A stretch of DNA of 64,000 bases from Irineochytrium annulatum (GCA_027600665.1 JADGJL010000005.1:124001-188000), one strand, 5' to 3'. Counted from the stretch's first letter, positions 1 to 8,307 are shown. The notes: generated by a model from the letters alone, not told the origin. Numbers and translations are program-made.

Positions 1-658
1 TATAGGGTTCGGTGGCTTCTTCTTGCGGAAAACTTGCGGTAATGGCTTTCTTCAGACTGTCCCGCAATAAGTACCCCTGTACGGAAGGAACCTGGGTATT
101 TGCCATTATATCCACAAAATCATACAACTCCAGCTGTTCCTCCACGGTTAATTCGGTAAGGACATCTTGCTCCAAAGCATAGCGATACGGTCTGCCACCC
201 GGCTCTTTTCGAATAACGCCAACCTCTTCCAGATATTTCAGATCAGAGCGAATGGTTTTCTCGTCAGGTAACGCCAGATCTTCCGGCAGATCAGCACAGC
301 AGGCGTCCAGCAGTTCCATTGCGGTCAGGGCTGTGTTCTGTAGGGTATGCAAAAGGACGGAAAGGCGCTGAACTTCAGTCTCTTTCATCGACTTGGCGCG
401 GAAGAGGAAGAGCAGCATGGGCTCTGCGGATTCTCCGTACTGGAAGCGCACGAGGTCTGCCATTTCCCGGCTTGCTTCGGCACCTAAACGTTGATCAGCG
501 ACGGTCTGCATGATTTCTTTTAACCTGCGATTGGTTTTATCAAAGGTATGTACGGATATGCCAAGCCGCTCGGCGTACTGTTTGCGGGTATATGCACCAC
601 TGGTCAGGGATAACATGCGTAAGAACTGAATTTCTTTGTCAAAACTCTCTTTAGCCAT
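1..658 (-). CDS. HTH transcriptional regulator, probably WYL-type (partial)
   Basis: Open frame running off the left edge; about 219 N-terminal residues are visible from the ATG at 658, which has an AAGGAG site just upstream. The N-terminus has one helix-turn-helix (about residues 18-45, with RKQYAERLGISVHTFDK) and a second winged-helix-like segment about residues 115-150 (EKTIRSDLKYLEEVGVI followed by a GGRPYRY wing). That layout is typical of WYL-domain regulators, but the WYL domain itself would lie outside the window, so the family call is inference. It is divergent from the Y RNA, Ro60 and RlaP genes at 931-3440 and is the obvious candidate to control them. WYL regulators often sense nucleic-acid or nucleotide ligands, which would fit an RNA-damage response. 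Confidence 0.7.
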   Translation of the reverse strand, partial: MAKESFDKEIQFLRMLSLTSGAYTRKQYAERLGISVHTFDKTNRRLKEIMQTVADQRLGAEASREMADLVRFQYGESAEPMLLFLFRAKSMKETEVQRLSVLLHTLQNTALTAMELLDACCADLPEDLALPDEKTIRSDLKYLEEVGVIRKEPGGRPYRYALEQDVLTELTVEEQLELYDFVDIMANTQVPSVQGYLLRDSLKKAITASFPQEEATEPY

Positions 659-930
659 GAGTATTCACTCCTTGGTGGCCTGGAGTCAGGCGGATATAAT
701 GGACGACGATGTTGGCAGAACAATTCTGCGGTATAGGAACATTCTTGAACTTCCCATTGGCGATATCCCTTTATTGTAGCAGGAAGAGTGTCAGGTTTCA
801 TTTTAAACTTATAAAGGTTGACTCCATTGCAGAAATTCAGTCGTCGTCATACTTTCGCCATGTTCGTGTGCAGATGTGTGAGGCATAATGAGGTTGTGAA
901 GCGGGGCAGCAACAAGCACTGTGGATCAAG

Positions 931-1066
931 GTTCCGAGGCGCCAGGGAGGGTTACTTCGACTGTTAATCGACCAGGTCGTTGGTTCGAATCCAATCGCCG
1001 CCGTCCATGGCGGTGTAGCTCAGCGGTAGAGCGGGTATTATACCTTCCCACCTTTTTCCTCGGAAC
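931..1066 (+). ncRNA. Bacterial Y RNA with permuted tRNA-Asn-like module
   Basis: The ends pair: 931-939 (GTTCCGAGG) with 1058-1066 (CCTCGGAAC), 9 bp, then after an internal loop 945-952 with 1042-1049 (8 bp, one G-U). This is the Ro60-binding type of stem. Inside it lies a complete tRNA fold in permuted order: anticodon-like hairpin 957-971 (stem TCGA, loop CTGTTAA with GTT at 963-965), T arm 979-995 (loop TTCGAAT), acceptor 3' strand 996-1002, a 6-nt joining loop GTCCAT, acceptor 5' strand 1009-1015, and D arm 1018-1032 (GCTC/GAGC, loop AGCGGTA). The acceptor strands pair over 7 bp (one G-U). It sits about 50 bp before the Ro60 gene, as bacterial YrlA-type Y RNAs do. Exact transcript ends and promoter are not determined; a CATAAT box at 884-889 is a weak candidate -10. 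Confidence 0.88.
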
Positions 1067-1117
1067 ATTTTATTATGAAAGAACAGCCATTAGACTCACA
1101 CCAGGAGGTCATGAGTG

Positions 1118-2611
1118 ATGAGCAGAGCGAAACAATTATTCAATCAACCTCAGCCAACGACACGTAATCATGGGGGCTACGGAGCCTATGAGCGATTGGT
1201 GGAGGAACAATATATACAGATGTTGATGACCAATACATTGAACAATACGTTCTATGCCGATACCCAGCAACTGATGGACGATGCGAAGGCCAGTCATCAG
1301 GAGATGGCTGGGGTGGATGCAGGGTATATGGCGCGGGCACTGGTCTATGCTCGCAATGAAGGTTTGATGCGATTACAGCCTATATATGGGCTGGCACTAT
1401 TGTCCAAAGTGGACGCGGATCAGTTTGCAAAGGTGTTCTCCCAAGTCGTACAGACACCGGCTGACTTGGCTGATTTTCTGACCATTCTGAGAGGAATGGG
1501 TCGAGGGCAGGGCGGCCGAGCAGTGAAGCGTCAGGTAAGTCTCTTTTTGAACGGGATCAATGAATACTGGGCGATCAAATACAACGGACGCGGGCGAGGA
1601 TACAGTCTGGGTGATATGATCGCTACAGCACACCCCAAACCGATAGATATGAAGCAGCGAGCCTTGTTTCGTTATTTGCGCGGGCATGAGGTGGATCTTA
1701 CGGAACTGCCACAGTTGCAAGCGCTGGAAGAACTGAAAGCTACGCCCAACCCCGCAAGCCGGATGCATCTGATCGAGAAAGGTAAACTTCCGTACTCGGT
1801 GGTCACCTCGATCATGCAACCGACACGCACGGTGTGGGAGGCGTTAATGTCACAAATGCCGACCTTTGCGTTGCTGCGTCATCTGAACGCAATGGATCGG
1901 GCAGGGGTTTTTGAGAAAGCAAAAAATATCGATGCCGTTACACGTCGTCTAACGGATGTGGAGGCCTTACGTAAGTCACGAATACTGCCTTTCCGATTCG
2001 CCAGTGCGTATGAAATGATTGCGAGGGAAGAGCTGCGGGATGCTTTGCGACAAGCGGTGGAGCTATCCATTGGCAACCTGCCAACGCTACCGGGAAGAAC
2101 GGCTATTTTCCTGGATCGTTCCGGTTCCATGCAAGGGGATTATTTACGCATTGGTTCGGTGCTGGCGTTGGCACTTTATAAACAAACGAGAGGTAACGCA
2201 CTGTTCTGGTTATTCGACCATTTGGTTGAGGATGCTCGGCCGAAGATGAATGAGAGCATTCTTTCCCAGGCTCATCGGATTCGCGCACAAGGAGGAACAG
2301 ACACGGGGCGACCCGTGCGGGAACTACGGGATATCGGAGAGAAAGTGGATCAGATCATTATGATTACCGATGAACAGCAGAATGAAGGCAGCCCGTTATA
2401 TGCCGAGCTTGAGCGATACCGGCGGATGATGAATCCGGAGCTAAAGGCATTTATTGTGGATATAGCACCTTATCAGCAGGCAATGGTACCACCGCGGGAT
2501 GGCAGAACCTTTTACATCTACGGCTGGAGTGAGACGGTATTGACGTATATTGCTGAGACTGTGGCCGGATATGATACACTCGCGGACCGGGTGAGAGCGA
2601 TAGATATTTAA
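1118..2611 (+). CDS. rsr: TROVE-domain Ro60 orthologue (Rsr)
   Basis: About 497 residues, the normal size for Ro60/Rsr. These ring-shaped proteins bind Y RNA on the outer surface and misfolded or broken RNA 3' ends in the central hole, and act in RNA quality control and recovery from stress. The N-terminal two thirds is the helical TROVE region; the C-terminal third is a von Willebrand A domain with a MIDAS signature, D-R-S-G-S at about residues 333-337 and a later T-D pair in MITDEQQNEG. The ATG at 1118 is chosen over the GTG at 1115 because the AGGAGG at 1103-1108 is better spaced from it. It lies directly downstream of the Y RNA and 25 nt before the RlaP gene, so the three are likely one unit. 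Confidence 0.93.
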   Translation: MSRAKQLFNQPQPTTRNHGGYGAYERLVEEQYIQMLMTNTLNNTFYADTQQLMDDAKASHQEMAGVDAGYMARALVYARNEGLMRLQPIYGLALLSKVDADQFAKVFSQVVQTPADLADFLTILRGMGRGQGGRAVKRQVSLFLNGINEYWAIKYNGRGRGYSLGDMIATAHPKPIDMKQRALFRYLRGHEVDLTELPQLQALEELKATPNPASRMHLIEKGKLPYSVVTSIMQPTRTVWEALMSQMPTFALLRHLNAMDRAGVFEKAKNIDAVTRRLTDVEALRKSRILPFRFASAYEMIAREELRDALRQAVELSIGNLPTLPGRTAIFLDRSGSMQGDYLRIGSVLALALYKQTRGNALFWLFDHLVEDARPKMNESILSQAHRIRAQGGTDTGRPVRELRDIGEKVDQIIMITDEQQNEGSPLYAELERYRRMMNPELKAFIVDIAPYQQAMVPPRDGRTFYIYGWSETVLTYIAETVAGYDTLADRVRAIDI

Positions 2612-2636
2612 TGTGGGAATTTGGAGGAGACTGATC

Positions 2637-3440
2637 ATGACCTATGTTCATGAAGAAATGAAAGATACGATCAGAGAACAGCTGAGGCAGATTGAACAGG
2701 AGGAGAAGGTACGAATCATCTATGCCTGTGAATCAGGCAGCCGGGCGTGGGGGTTTCCTTCCCAGGATAGTGATTATGATGTGCGTTTTCTGTATGTAAG
2801 ACCACTGGAATGGTACTTGTCGATTGAGGATCGAATGGATGTTATTGAACGCCCGATCAGTGATCAGCTCGATATCAATGGTTGGGATCTGCGCAAGGCG
2901 TTGAAGCTGTTTCGCAAATCAAACCCGCCCCTGTTGGAGTGGTTGCAATCCCCCATCCAGTATGATGAACAATACAACGTGGCACAGCATATCCGTGCAC
3001 TTTCACCGTTGACCTTCTCGCCCAAGTCCTGCATGTATCATTATCTGAATATGGCGAAGGGCAATTTCCGGGATTATTTACAAGGTGAGCGAGTGAAGAT
3101 TAAAAAGTATTTCTATGTTCTTCGTCCATTGCTCGCTTGTGGGTGGATCGAACGTTATGATGCGATGCCACCGATGGCATTCGAAGAGCTGGTGCAAGAA
3201 CTTATACCTGCGAATACACCGCTGTATACGGAGATTCTTGAATTGCTACGCCGTAAAAAGGCGGGCGAGGAACTGGATCTGGAGCCGCAGTTGCCGGCAA
3301 TACAGACTTTTTTGGCGGAGAAGATCGAGCATTTTGAACAACTGGCCGGACAGCTGGAGAATGAGCAAATCATTCAATTGGAAGAATTGGATCGAATTTT
3401 CCGTTTGGCATTGCAGGAGGTGTGGGGCGAAGGGGAATAA
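2637..3440 (+). CDS. RlaP/YcgL-type nucleotidyltransferase of RNA repair
   Basis: 267 residues. The N-terminus has the polymerase-beta nucleotidyltransferase signature: G34-S35-R36 followed by D44-S-D46-Y-D48, the pair of acidic residues that bind metal. Length and later sequence match the YcgL/RlaP family (PF10127), which comparative genomics has linked to RNA repair operons with Ro60 or RNA ligases. The substrate is unknown; transfer of nucleotides to damaged RNA ends is an inference from context. Start at the ATG at 2637, preceded by GGAGGA at 2623-2628, rather than an upstream in-frame codon at 2613 with no ribosome site. It follows the Ro60 gene by 25 nt and is closed by a strong terminator at 3479-3513. 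Confidence 0.87.
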   Translation: MTYVHEEMKDTIREQLRQIEQEEKVRIIYACESGSRAWGFPSQDSDYDVRFLYVRPLEWYLSIEDRMDVIERPISDQLDINGWDLRKALKLFRKSNPPLLEWLQSPIQYDEQYNVAQHIRALSPLTFSPKSCMYHYLNMAKGNFRDYLQGERVKIKKYFYVLRPLLACGWIERYDAMPPMAFEELVQELIPANTPLYTEILELLRRKKAGEELDLEPQLPAIQTFLAEKIEHFEQLAGQLENEQIIQLEELDRIFRLALQEVWGEGE

Positions 3441-3478
3441 GAGAGAGAAAGTGAAAGAATAAAAATAAGAAATCATAC

Positions 3479-3513
3479 AGAAGCAGGTTGGGATCTAATC
3501 CTAACCTGCTTCT
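3479..3513. terminator. Intrinsic terminator after rsr-rlaP operon
   Basis: Perfect inverted repeat AGAAGCAGGTT / AACCTGCTTCT with a central GGGATCTAATCCT that can extend the stem, followed by TCTATTG. It lies between convergent genes and may serve both strands. Confidence 0.8.
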
Positions 3514-3598
3514 TCTATTGTAGTTATACATGCATTTATTTTGAGGCGATTCTCATCGCACGTCGTATCTTGAGCAGGGACGTATGAGGTGAGCCGGA

Positions 3599-3991
3599 TC
3601 AGTTGGTATGTGCAACCGCGCGAATCTCAACCAGTTGATGAGGGAAAGCCAGACCCGATGTCCCGACCATCGTAACTGCTGGACGATGCGTACCAATGTA
3701 CTCTTTGTACACGGCAACACATGGCTCAAGATGCTCTTGAGGATGAACCAAGAAAATCTCCAGTTCAGCAATGTTCGACTTGGTCACGTTGAATCCTGCG
3801 AGTACGCGATCCAGGTTATCCAGTGTCTGGCGAACCTGTGCTTCAATATCATCCACACCAATAAACGTCCCCTGCATATCATGCGAAAATTGCCCTGCAA
3901 TGTAGATCATACCGTTAACGCTGTATCCCTGAGCCACGCTGAATGCTTCTTCCCACGGTACACCATGGCTATAGATTTGAGTTGTAGTCAT
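3599..3991 (-). CDS. Rid (YjgF/YER057c/UK114) family protein
   Basis: 130 residues covering the whole Rid fold. RidA proper hydrolyses reactive enamine/imine intermediates made by PLP enzymes. Typical segments are present (YIAGQFSHD near the start, QVRQTLDNLDRVL, LVEIRAVA at the end). The arginine that binds the carboxylate in RidA, in the motif P-A-R, appears here as P-A-V, so this is more likely a Rid subfamily member without classical imine deaminase activity. Start is the ATG at 3991, with a GGAGA site 9 nt upstream; upstream in-frame codons lack a site. It is a single gene, convergent with the RlaP gene. Substrate unknown. Confidence 0.85.
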   Translation of the reverse strand: MTTTQIYSHGVPWEEAFSVAQGYSVNGMIYIAGQFSHDMQGTFIGVDDIEAQVRQTLDNLDRVLAGFNVTKSNIAELEIFLVHPQEHLEPCVAVYKEYIGTHRPAVTMVGTSGLAFPHQLVEIRAVAHTN

Positions 3992-4268
3992 ATGTTTTTC
4001 TCCTTTGTAATTCAAGATATGCCCTAGTATAAACGGAGAAAAACAACTTGGGCAGTACGCACTTGCATGACAGTGACTATCCAAAAGGATAGTATTAACA
4101 CGGTGTTTTGTGAGCCTTACGACTCATTTTGGGAAATCTTTATATCAGGATATTTAATTTAGATATAACTAACTTAAGTCCTATATCCTTCCCCTAGAAT
4201 CTGGGTAATAATTAGAGTAGGCAAGTGATTGATGGAATCTCATAACGTAACGATAGGGGGTAACCTGT

Positions 4269-4520
4269 ATGGCATCCGTAATTCTGCTGGTGAAACAGAC
4301 GGAGGACGAGGAGAAGGTTATTTATCGATTCGGACCGAATGAGCGTAAGATGGGGCTCATTGAGATGAATAAGATCAAGGAAAGTGTGAGAGAACTGGAA
4401 CCTGTCCAAGTGGATGGGGTGAGTCCAAGCTTTTTCTTTAACCGAGCCGCGCAGCGACTGGTACGATGTTTATTCAGGGAAGGCGGCAAATTCCCAGAAC
4501 GAACGACGTTTGAATCATAG
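4269..4520 (+). CDS. Small conserved-looking hypothetical protein
   Basis: 83 residues, predicted soluble and mixed charge, starting at an ATG 9 nt after an AGGGGG site and ending before a strong terminator at 4589-4628. I recognise no domain. The N-terminus is a beta-strand-like run (ASVILLVKQ) followed by a charged stretch with GPNERKMG. The good ribosome site, dedicated terminator and normal codon use support a real monocistronic gene. No function can be assigned. Confidence 0.65.
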   Translation: MASVILLVKQTEDEEKVIYRFGPNERKMGLIEMNKIKESVRELEPVQVDGVSPSFFFNRAAQRLVRCLFREGGKFPERTTFES

Positions 4521-4588
4521 TCCTATGGCAGGCTGCATGACAAGTAGGCTGAGCGGGCAGTGAGAGTTCATGGGTTAAATAATGGAAG

Positions 4589-4628
4589 AAGTCCAAGAGA
4601 CCAAAGGTAGTGGCTCTTGGACTTTTTT
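4589..4628 (+). terminator. Intrinsic terminator
   Basis: Perfect 11-bp stem AAGTCCAAGAG / CTCTTGGACTT (4589-4599 with 4614-4624), loop of 14, then T6. It ends the 83-residue gene and lies in the convergent gap before the 4644-5480 gene. Confidence 0.9.
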
Positions 4629-4643
4629 GCGTGTGCTGCACAT

Positions 4644-5480
4644 TTAAGTTTGGGAGACAGGGACCTCGAAACGATCGATCCATTCTCGCAATTGTTTACG
4701 AAAGGAGGAATTGGTATGCTGGTCAATCTCGATGTTAGAATCATTTTCGCTGGTGGAATCTTTGCTAGTCATGCTCCAGATACCTTGTTCGGTATGAAGC
4801 AGCAGGAGAGCTTGATCGGGCAGAGGAATTACATCTTCGGCATAATTAATGATACTGAGGTTATCCACACTATGTCCAGAGGTTTCAAAAGAGTTATGCC
4901 ATACCTTCAATAACTCGCGTGTTTCTAGAGGTAGCTCCCAATCCTCCATGATTTTATCTAACAGCATATGGTTTTCCTCGTTCGTCAGGATAGCCCATTG
5001 TTCCTCTGTTATCGTGAACTGAGTAGGTTGCTCAATGAAAGGTGTGTGTTGCCCTATGTAAAATTGGAACAATTCCTCTTCCCATTCCTCAGGTTCTGTC
5101 CAGGTGAACAAATGCACACGTTGATCCACTGCCAAATGATAGAGGTATGTATCGTTGTTATCCGTACTTTTGTGAATGGTTAATACCTTTTCTTGTTCAA
5201 GGCTGTCTGAGTATGCTCTAATCATGCTGTGACTTTGGGTAAAATGCATAAGCATCTTCAGGAACTCCGGCTCGATCTCTATCTTAGTATCTTCCATATG
5301 CAAGATGAGCCCCTTGGATAAAAGACCGTGAGAGGCAGCTCTTAGAACGAGTTCCCAGTGTTGTTCAGATAACTCGCCATACATTGGTTTTAGGAGACCG
5401 GCTGCAATGTCCTCCGCGCCAAGTGTGGCCAGCGCAAATCCGAATTCTTCAATGGATAAGGTGACAAGTGGTTTATTCAT
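4644..5480 (-). CDS. Unknown protein of type VII cargo operon
   Basis: 278 residues, soluble, acidic, no signal peptide or membrane segment. I recognise no domain with certainty; the length and the N-terminal layout (TLSIEEFGFALATLGAEDIAAGLL) resemble EspG-like or other ESX-associated accessory proteins, but this is a weak impression. It is the last gene of a three-gene minus-strand operon whose first gene encodes a WXG100-type protein, with 58 nt between it and the preceding gene. Plausible roles are a cytosolic chaperone for the cargo or an immunity factor; neither is shown by the sequence. Start ATG at 5480 with a TAGGCGG site. Confidence 0.65.
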   Translation of the reverse strand: MNKPLVTLSIEEFGFALATLGAEDIAAGLLKPMYGELSEQHWELVLRAASHGLLSKGLILHMEDTKIEIEPEFLKMLMHFTQSHSMIRAYSDSLEQEKVLTIHKSTDNNDTYLYHLAVDQRVHLFTWTEPEEWEEELFQFYIGQHTPFIEQPTQFTITEEQWAILTNEENHMLLDKIMEDWELPLETRELLKVWHNSFETSGHSVDNLSIINYAEDVIPLPDQALLLLHTEQGIWSMTSKDSTSENDSNIEIDQHTNSSFRKQLREWIDRFEVPVSQT

Positions 5481-5538
5481 GAACTTAACCGCCTACTTTC
5501 CATGTAGATTGATAGATATAGGTTGCTTTTTTAGAAGG

Positions 5539-5997
5539 TCATTTGTGCTCATTCCAGGTTTTCCGAAGTAATTTAAGAATATCGTTTTCCTGATGTTTCA
5601 GTAGACTATACGTATATACTTTATAGCTCTTTCCATCAACCATTTTGAATAAGTAATAGGATGGAGTAGGTTGAATCCATTTGTTTAGTCCCGGTGCTAC
5701 GAAATCAATGGTGCGTATATCCTTCCAAGATATCTGTATTCCTGTATTTGTCTTAATACCAGACAGATCGAAGGAAAATAAGATGTTTGTTCCAAATACT
5801 CTCGTGATGTTCCAGATAAACAGACGTCCCACAAACCAAAAGCTTAAGAATGCCGCACTAGTAAAGTACAAGGTTTGAAGAACGCTATTGTCACCATAGA
5901 TAACATCTCCAATTAAGACAAGTCCAGCCATGATAAAAAGAGCAGATATCAACGTATGACGAATTGCATATTTGCGTTGGTATGTAACGAGCTGCAT
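5539..5997 (-). CDS. Membrane protein with YcxB-like PH domain
   Basis: 152 residues. Two membrane segments near the N-terminus (about residues 14-30 and 41-62) are followed by a soluble beta-rich domain (FDLSGIKTNTG, ISWKDIRTIDF, YKVYTYSL) like that of YcxB/STM3941-type proteins, which have a PH-like fold. Start ATG at 5997 with AGGAGGT 7 nt upstream. It lies 16 nt downstream of the WXG100-type gene, so a small two-helix membrane protein directly after a possible effector is a reasonable candidate for its immunity or anchoring partner; that is inference from position only. Confidence 0.7.
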   Translation of the reverse strand: MQLVTYQRKYAIRHTLISALFIMAGLVLIGDVIYGDNSVLQTLYFTSAAFLSFWFVGRLFIWNITRVFGTNILFSFDLSGIKTNTGIQISWKDIRTIDFVAPGLNKWIQPTPSYYLFKMVDGKSYKVYTYSLLKHQENDILKLLRKTWNEHK

Positions 5998-6013
5998 GGA
6001 TACCTCCTAAGTA

Positions 6014-7081
6014 TTACTTGAAGAGTTTACTAACCCATCGAATTCCTTTTTCAGCGGCTGATGCTATATGTTTTCCTGCGTAACTACCTATAGCTCCACC
6101 TACATAAGCTCCAACTGCTGTTCCTGCAGGCCCGGCAAACGATAATAGGGTCCCGCCAACAATAGCCCCCGCTCCTGCAGAGGCAGACTTGATCACGATA
6201 TTCGATGTGGACACGGCGAGATCTGTTTTGGTTAATGTTCCTTCCTTATACTTGGAAACCGTTTTAACCCCTTCATCCCAAACATTAAGTCCTACGTTGA
6301 TAGGGAACAGTTTTTTGCTTATCATTGTAGGTATTTTGGAAATCTTCATACCGTATTGACCTTTATTCACACCAGCAATAACATTGCGGGTCCATTGACC
6401 GAAGCTGTTGGCTTTGTTGAAACCAAGCCCGATATCACCTACTTTTAATTTACCTGCAAGTCGATCGAAACCCTTCAATCCTTTCATGACCAGACCCGGG
6501 CTGCGGAATTGTTTATCCAGTTTCCGTGCCATGTTACTCAGAAAGGAATTCCCCTTTCCCTTCACCCAAGGAGCATTATGGACTTTGGCACGGCTGGAGT
6601 TCCGGGGATCTACTTTGAAATGAACCGTTTTGGAGAGTACCATGGATGTAGCCATAGCAGAATATAGTCCTGTTCCAATCAGGCCTACATTTCCATGAAT
6701 CCCATTCATTTTATTCCAAGACTTACTTCCTTGATCATATATATCCGATAGCGTCGTTTTTACATCTTTCCCAGAAGTGGATTGGCTTGAACTTGTCTGT
6801 ACACCATGCCCTTGAGATTGATCCGCTTGTGAGAAACGAGTTGCGATGGTATGTAGTTCCGTGCCGATCGCAGAGACTGAGCTAGAAAATCTCTCCATTT
6901 GCCGATGAGCCACCTGAAAGTTCTGAAAGAAACGCTCCTGTGTGATTCCTGACCACTGGCCCTGTAACGTACTTATATGTCTGCTTAAATTGTTAATCAT
7001 GCTACGACTATGTTCCGAAGCTTGAGCAAATTGGTTGGAAATTGCATGAAGCTGCTCAGGCGTTACAATAATCCTGGTCAC
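6014..7081 (-). CDS. WXG100-type type VII secretion cargo with glycine-rich C-terminus
   Basis: About 355 residues. The first 100 residues form a WXG100-like helical hairpin: IIVTPEQL at the start, a W-S-G turn at about residues 43-45, then QERFFQNFQVAHRQMERF. This is the signal carried by substrates of the Esx/type VII system. A polar linker rich in S and Q (about 95-125) leads to a C-terminal region ending in a glycine-zipper-like hydrophobic stretch (GAGAIVGGTLLSFAGPAG, then GAYVGGAIGSYAGKH), which looks membrane-active or pore-like. No known toxin fold is recognised, so effector activity is inference. A GAGGTG site favours the GTG at 7081 over the GTG at 7090. No Ess/Yuk secretion machinery lies in the window. 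Confidence 0.8.
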   Translation of the reverse strand: MTRIIVTPEQLHAISNQFAQASEHSRSMINNLSRHISTLQGQWSGITQERFFQNFQVAHRQMERFSSSVSAIGTELHTIATRFSQADQSQGHGVQTSSSQSTSGKDVKTTLSDIYDQGSKSWNKMNGIHGNVGLIGTGLYSAMATSMVLSKTVHFKVDPRNSSRAKVHNAPWVKGKGNSFLSNMARKLDKQFRSPGLVMKGLKGFDRLAGKLKVGDIGLGFNKANSFGQWTRNVIAGVNKGQYGMKISKIPTMISKKLFPINVGLNVWDEGVKTVSKYKEGTLTKTDLAVSTSNIVIKSASAGAGAIVGGTLLSFAGPAGTAVGAYVGGAIGSYAGKHIASAAEKGIRWVSKLFK

Positions 7082-7302
7082 GACATTCACCTCGTGGAAG
7101 ATAAAATTAAGAATTTCTACAGATTATGTATAGATCAAAAATGAAATGCTGTGAAATATTTACCCACTAATTTTAAAGGTCGAAACGTTTATTCGCAACG
7201 GATAATAAGCAATTGACGCGCAAAACAGTCCTTTGGTCGGGTTAAATATGTGCCCTTCGTAATACTTTGTTCCTGCAAATGGGACGAACAGTATAAACAA
7301 AG

Positions 7303-7334
7303 AAGCCCACAACCTTTTATAAGGGCGTGGACTT
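7303..7334. terminator. Terminator-like hairpin after AEC transporter gene
   Basis: 12-bp stem with one mismatch and two wobbles (AAGCCCACAACC / GGGCGTGGACTT) around TTTTATAA. It lies 53 nt past the end of the AEC transporter gene. The T-rich flank is better on the plus side, so use on both strands is possible. Confidence 0.55.
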
Positions 7335-7386
7335 GTAAATTTTATTTTGGTCTTAACGGAGGGATATACTTATGAACAATCCTCAT

Positions 7387-8307
7387 CTAGAACGTTTTGG
7401 CATAAGAGATCAGTGCCGTAATCGTGATGATGTTCAAGAGCGTTGAGATCAGCACCGTCTGGGCTGCAAAATCGGGTTCGTTATCGTATTCTTCCGCCAG
7501 GATGGATGCGTTGACACCTGTCGGCATACCCGAAGCGATGATGAGAGCCTGTGCAGCAATGCCTTCCAATCCAAGCATGAGCACAATCGAAATTCCGATC
7601 GCGGGGCCGATCAGGAGTCGCAAAAATGTGCTAATATACACATCAAGACGGTACAGCCGGATTGGGTATTTTACAATCTGCGCCCCTAGTGTCAGTAACG
7701 CTACGGCAACCATACTTTGCTGCGCATAGGTCAGTGGCATGGACAGAAACGTCGGCAAGGGAAGCTTCCACATGTGAAACAGAATCCCCAGCAAGAGCGC
7801 ATAAGGAACGGGCATTTTAAGAAATCCAATAATCACCGCACGGTAATTACCTTTGAGCTTCGCGCCTTGAATGGACAACACGCCATAGGTAAATGTCAGT
7901 AATGCCTGTAAAGACATGACCAGCGCCTGAATGGAAGAGGCGAGTGGATCGCCGCGGAATACCAGTGCATTGATAGGCAGTCCATAGTTGCCTGCGTTAT
8001 CCAGCATAATACTGTTGTTGAAGGCAGCCTTCATGCCTTTATTCATCCGGAGAGAACGGGACACGACTGAACCTATAATATAGAGAATCAATACATAGAT
8101 TGCGTAAAATAATGTCACAGTCCCGAGCAATTCGCCCGACATATCCGAGTGATACATGCTCATAAAGACGGCTGCGGGGGTAATACAATAGAAATTGATT
8201 TTGGCGAGGGTGTACAAGTCCAGCTTGAACACCTTTTGCATCCAGGATCCGACGGCGATCAGGAGAAAAACGGGTAGGACGACTTCAAGCATGATGTCTG
8301 CAATCAT
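7387..8307 (-). CDS. AEC family permease (auxin efflux carrier type)
   Basis: 306 residues, about ten hydrophobic segments spread over the whole length in the two five-helix halves typical of AEC (PF03547) transporters, with the recurring N-P/NAGNYGLP-like segment near the middle and GMPTGVNASILAEEYD near the C-terminus. Bacterial members export or import small carboxylates such as malate; the substrate here is unknown. The ATG at 8307 has AAGGAAG 8 nt upstream and is preferred to the ATG at 8328, which itself carries that site inside its coding sequence. Single gene, divergent from mug. Confidence 0.87.
   Translation of the reverse strand: MIADIMLEVVLPVFLLIAVGSWMQKVFKLDLYTLAKINFYCITPAAVFMSMYHSDMSGELLGTVTLFYAIYVLILYIIGSVVSRSLRMNKGMKAAFNNSIMLDNAGNYGLPINALVFRGDPLASSIQALVMSLQALLTFTYGVLSIQGAKLKGNYRAVIIGFLKMPVPYALLLGILFHMWKLPLPTFLSMPLTYAQQSMVAVALLTLGAQIVKYPIRLYRLDVYISTFLRLLIGPAIGISIVLMLGLEGIAAQALIIASGMPTGVNASILAEEYDNEPDFAAQTVLISTLLNIITITALISYAKTF

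Noticed and set aside
708..728. Sigma-54 promoter upstream of the Y RNA
   Set aside because: The GG and GC in GGCAGAACAATTCTGC are 12 nt apart instead of 10.
957..1032. Ordinary tRNA-Asn gene
   Set aside because: The two halves are in the wrong order for a normal tRNA and the acceptor strands are joined by a 6-nt loop, so it is a permuted mimic inside a Y RNA.
921..1118. 65-codon reading frame before the Ro60 gene
   Set aside because: It lies across the Y RNA, whose paired stems explain the sequence; no ribosome site and the peptide is simply translated tRNA-like sequence.
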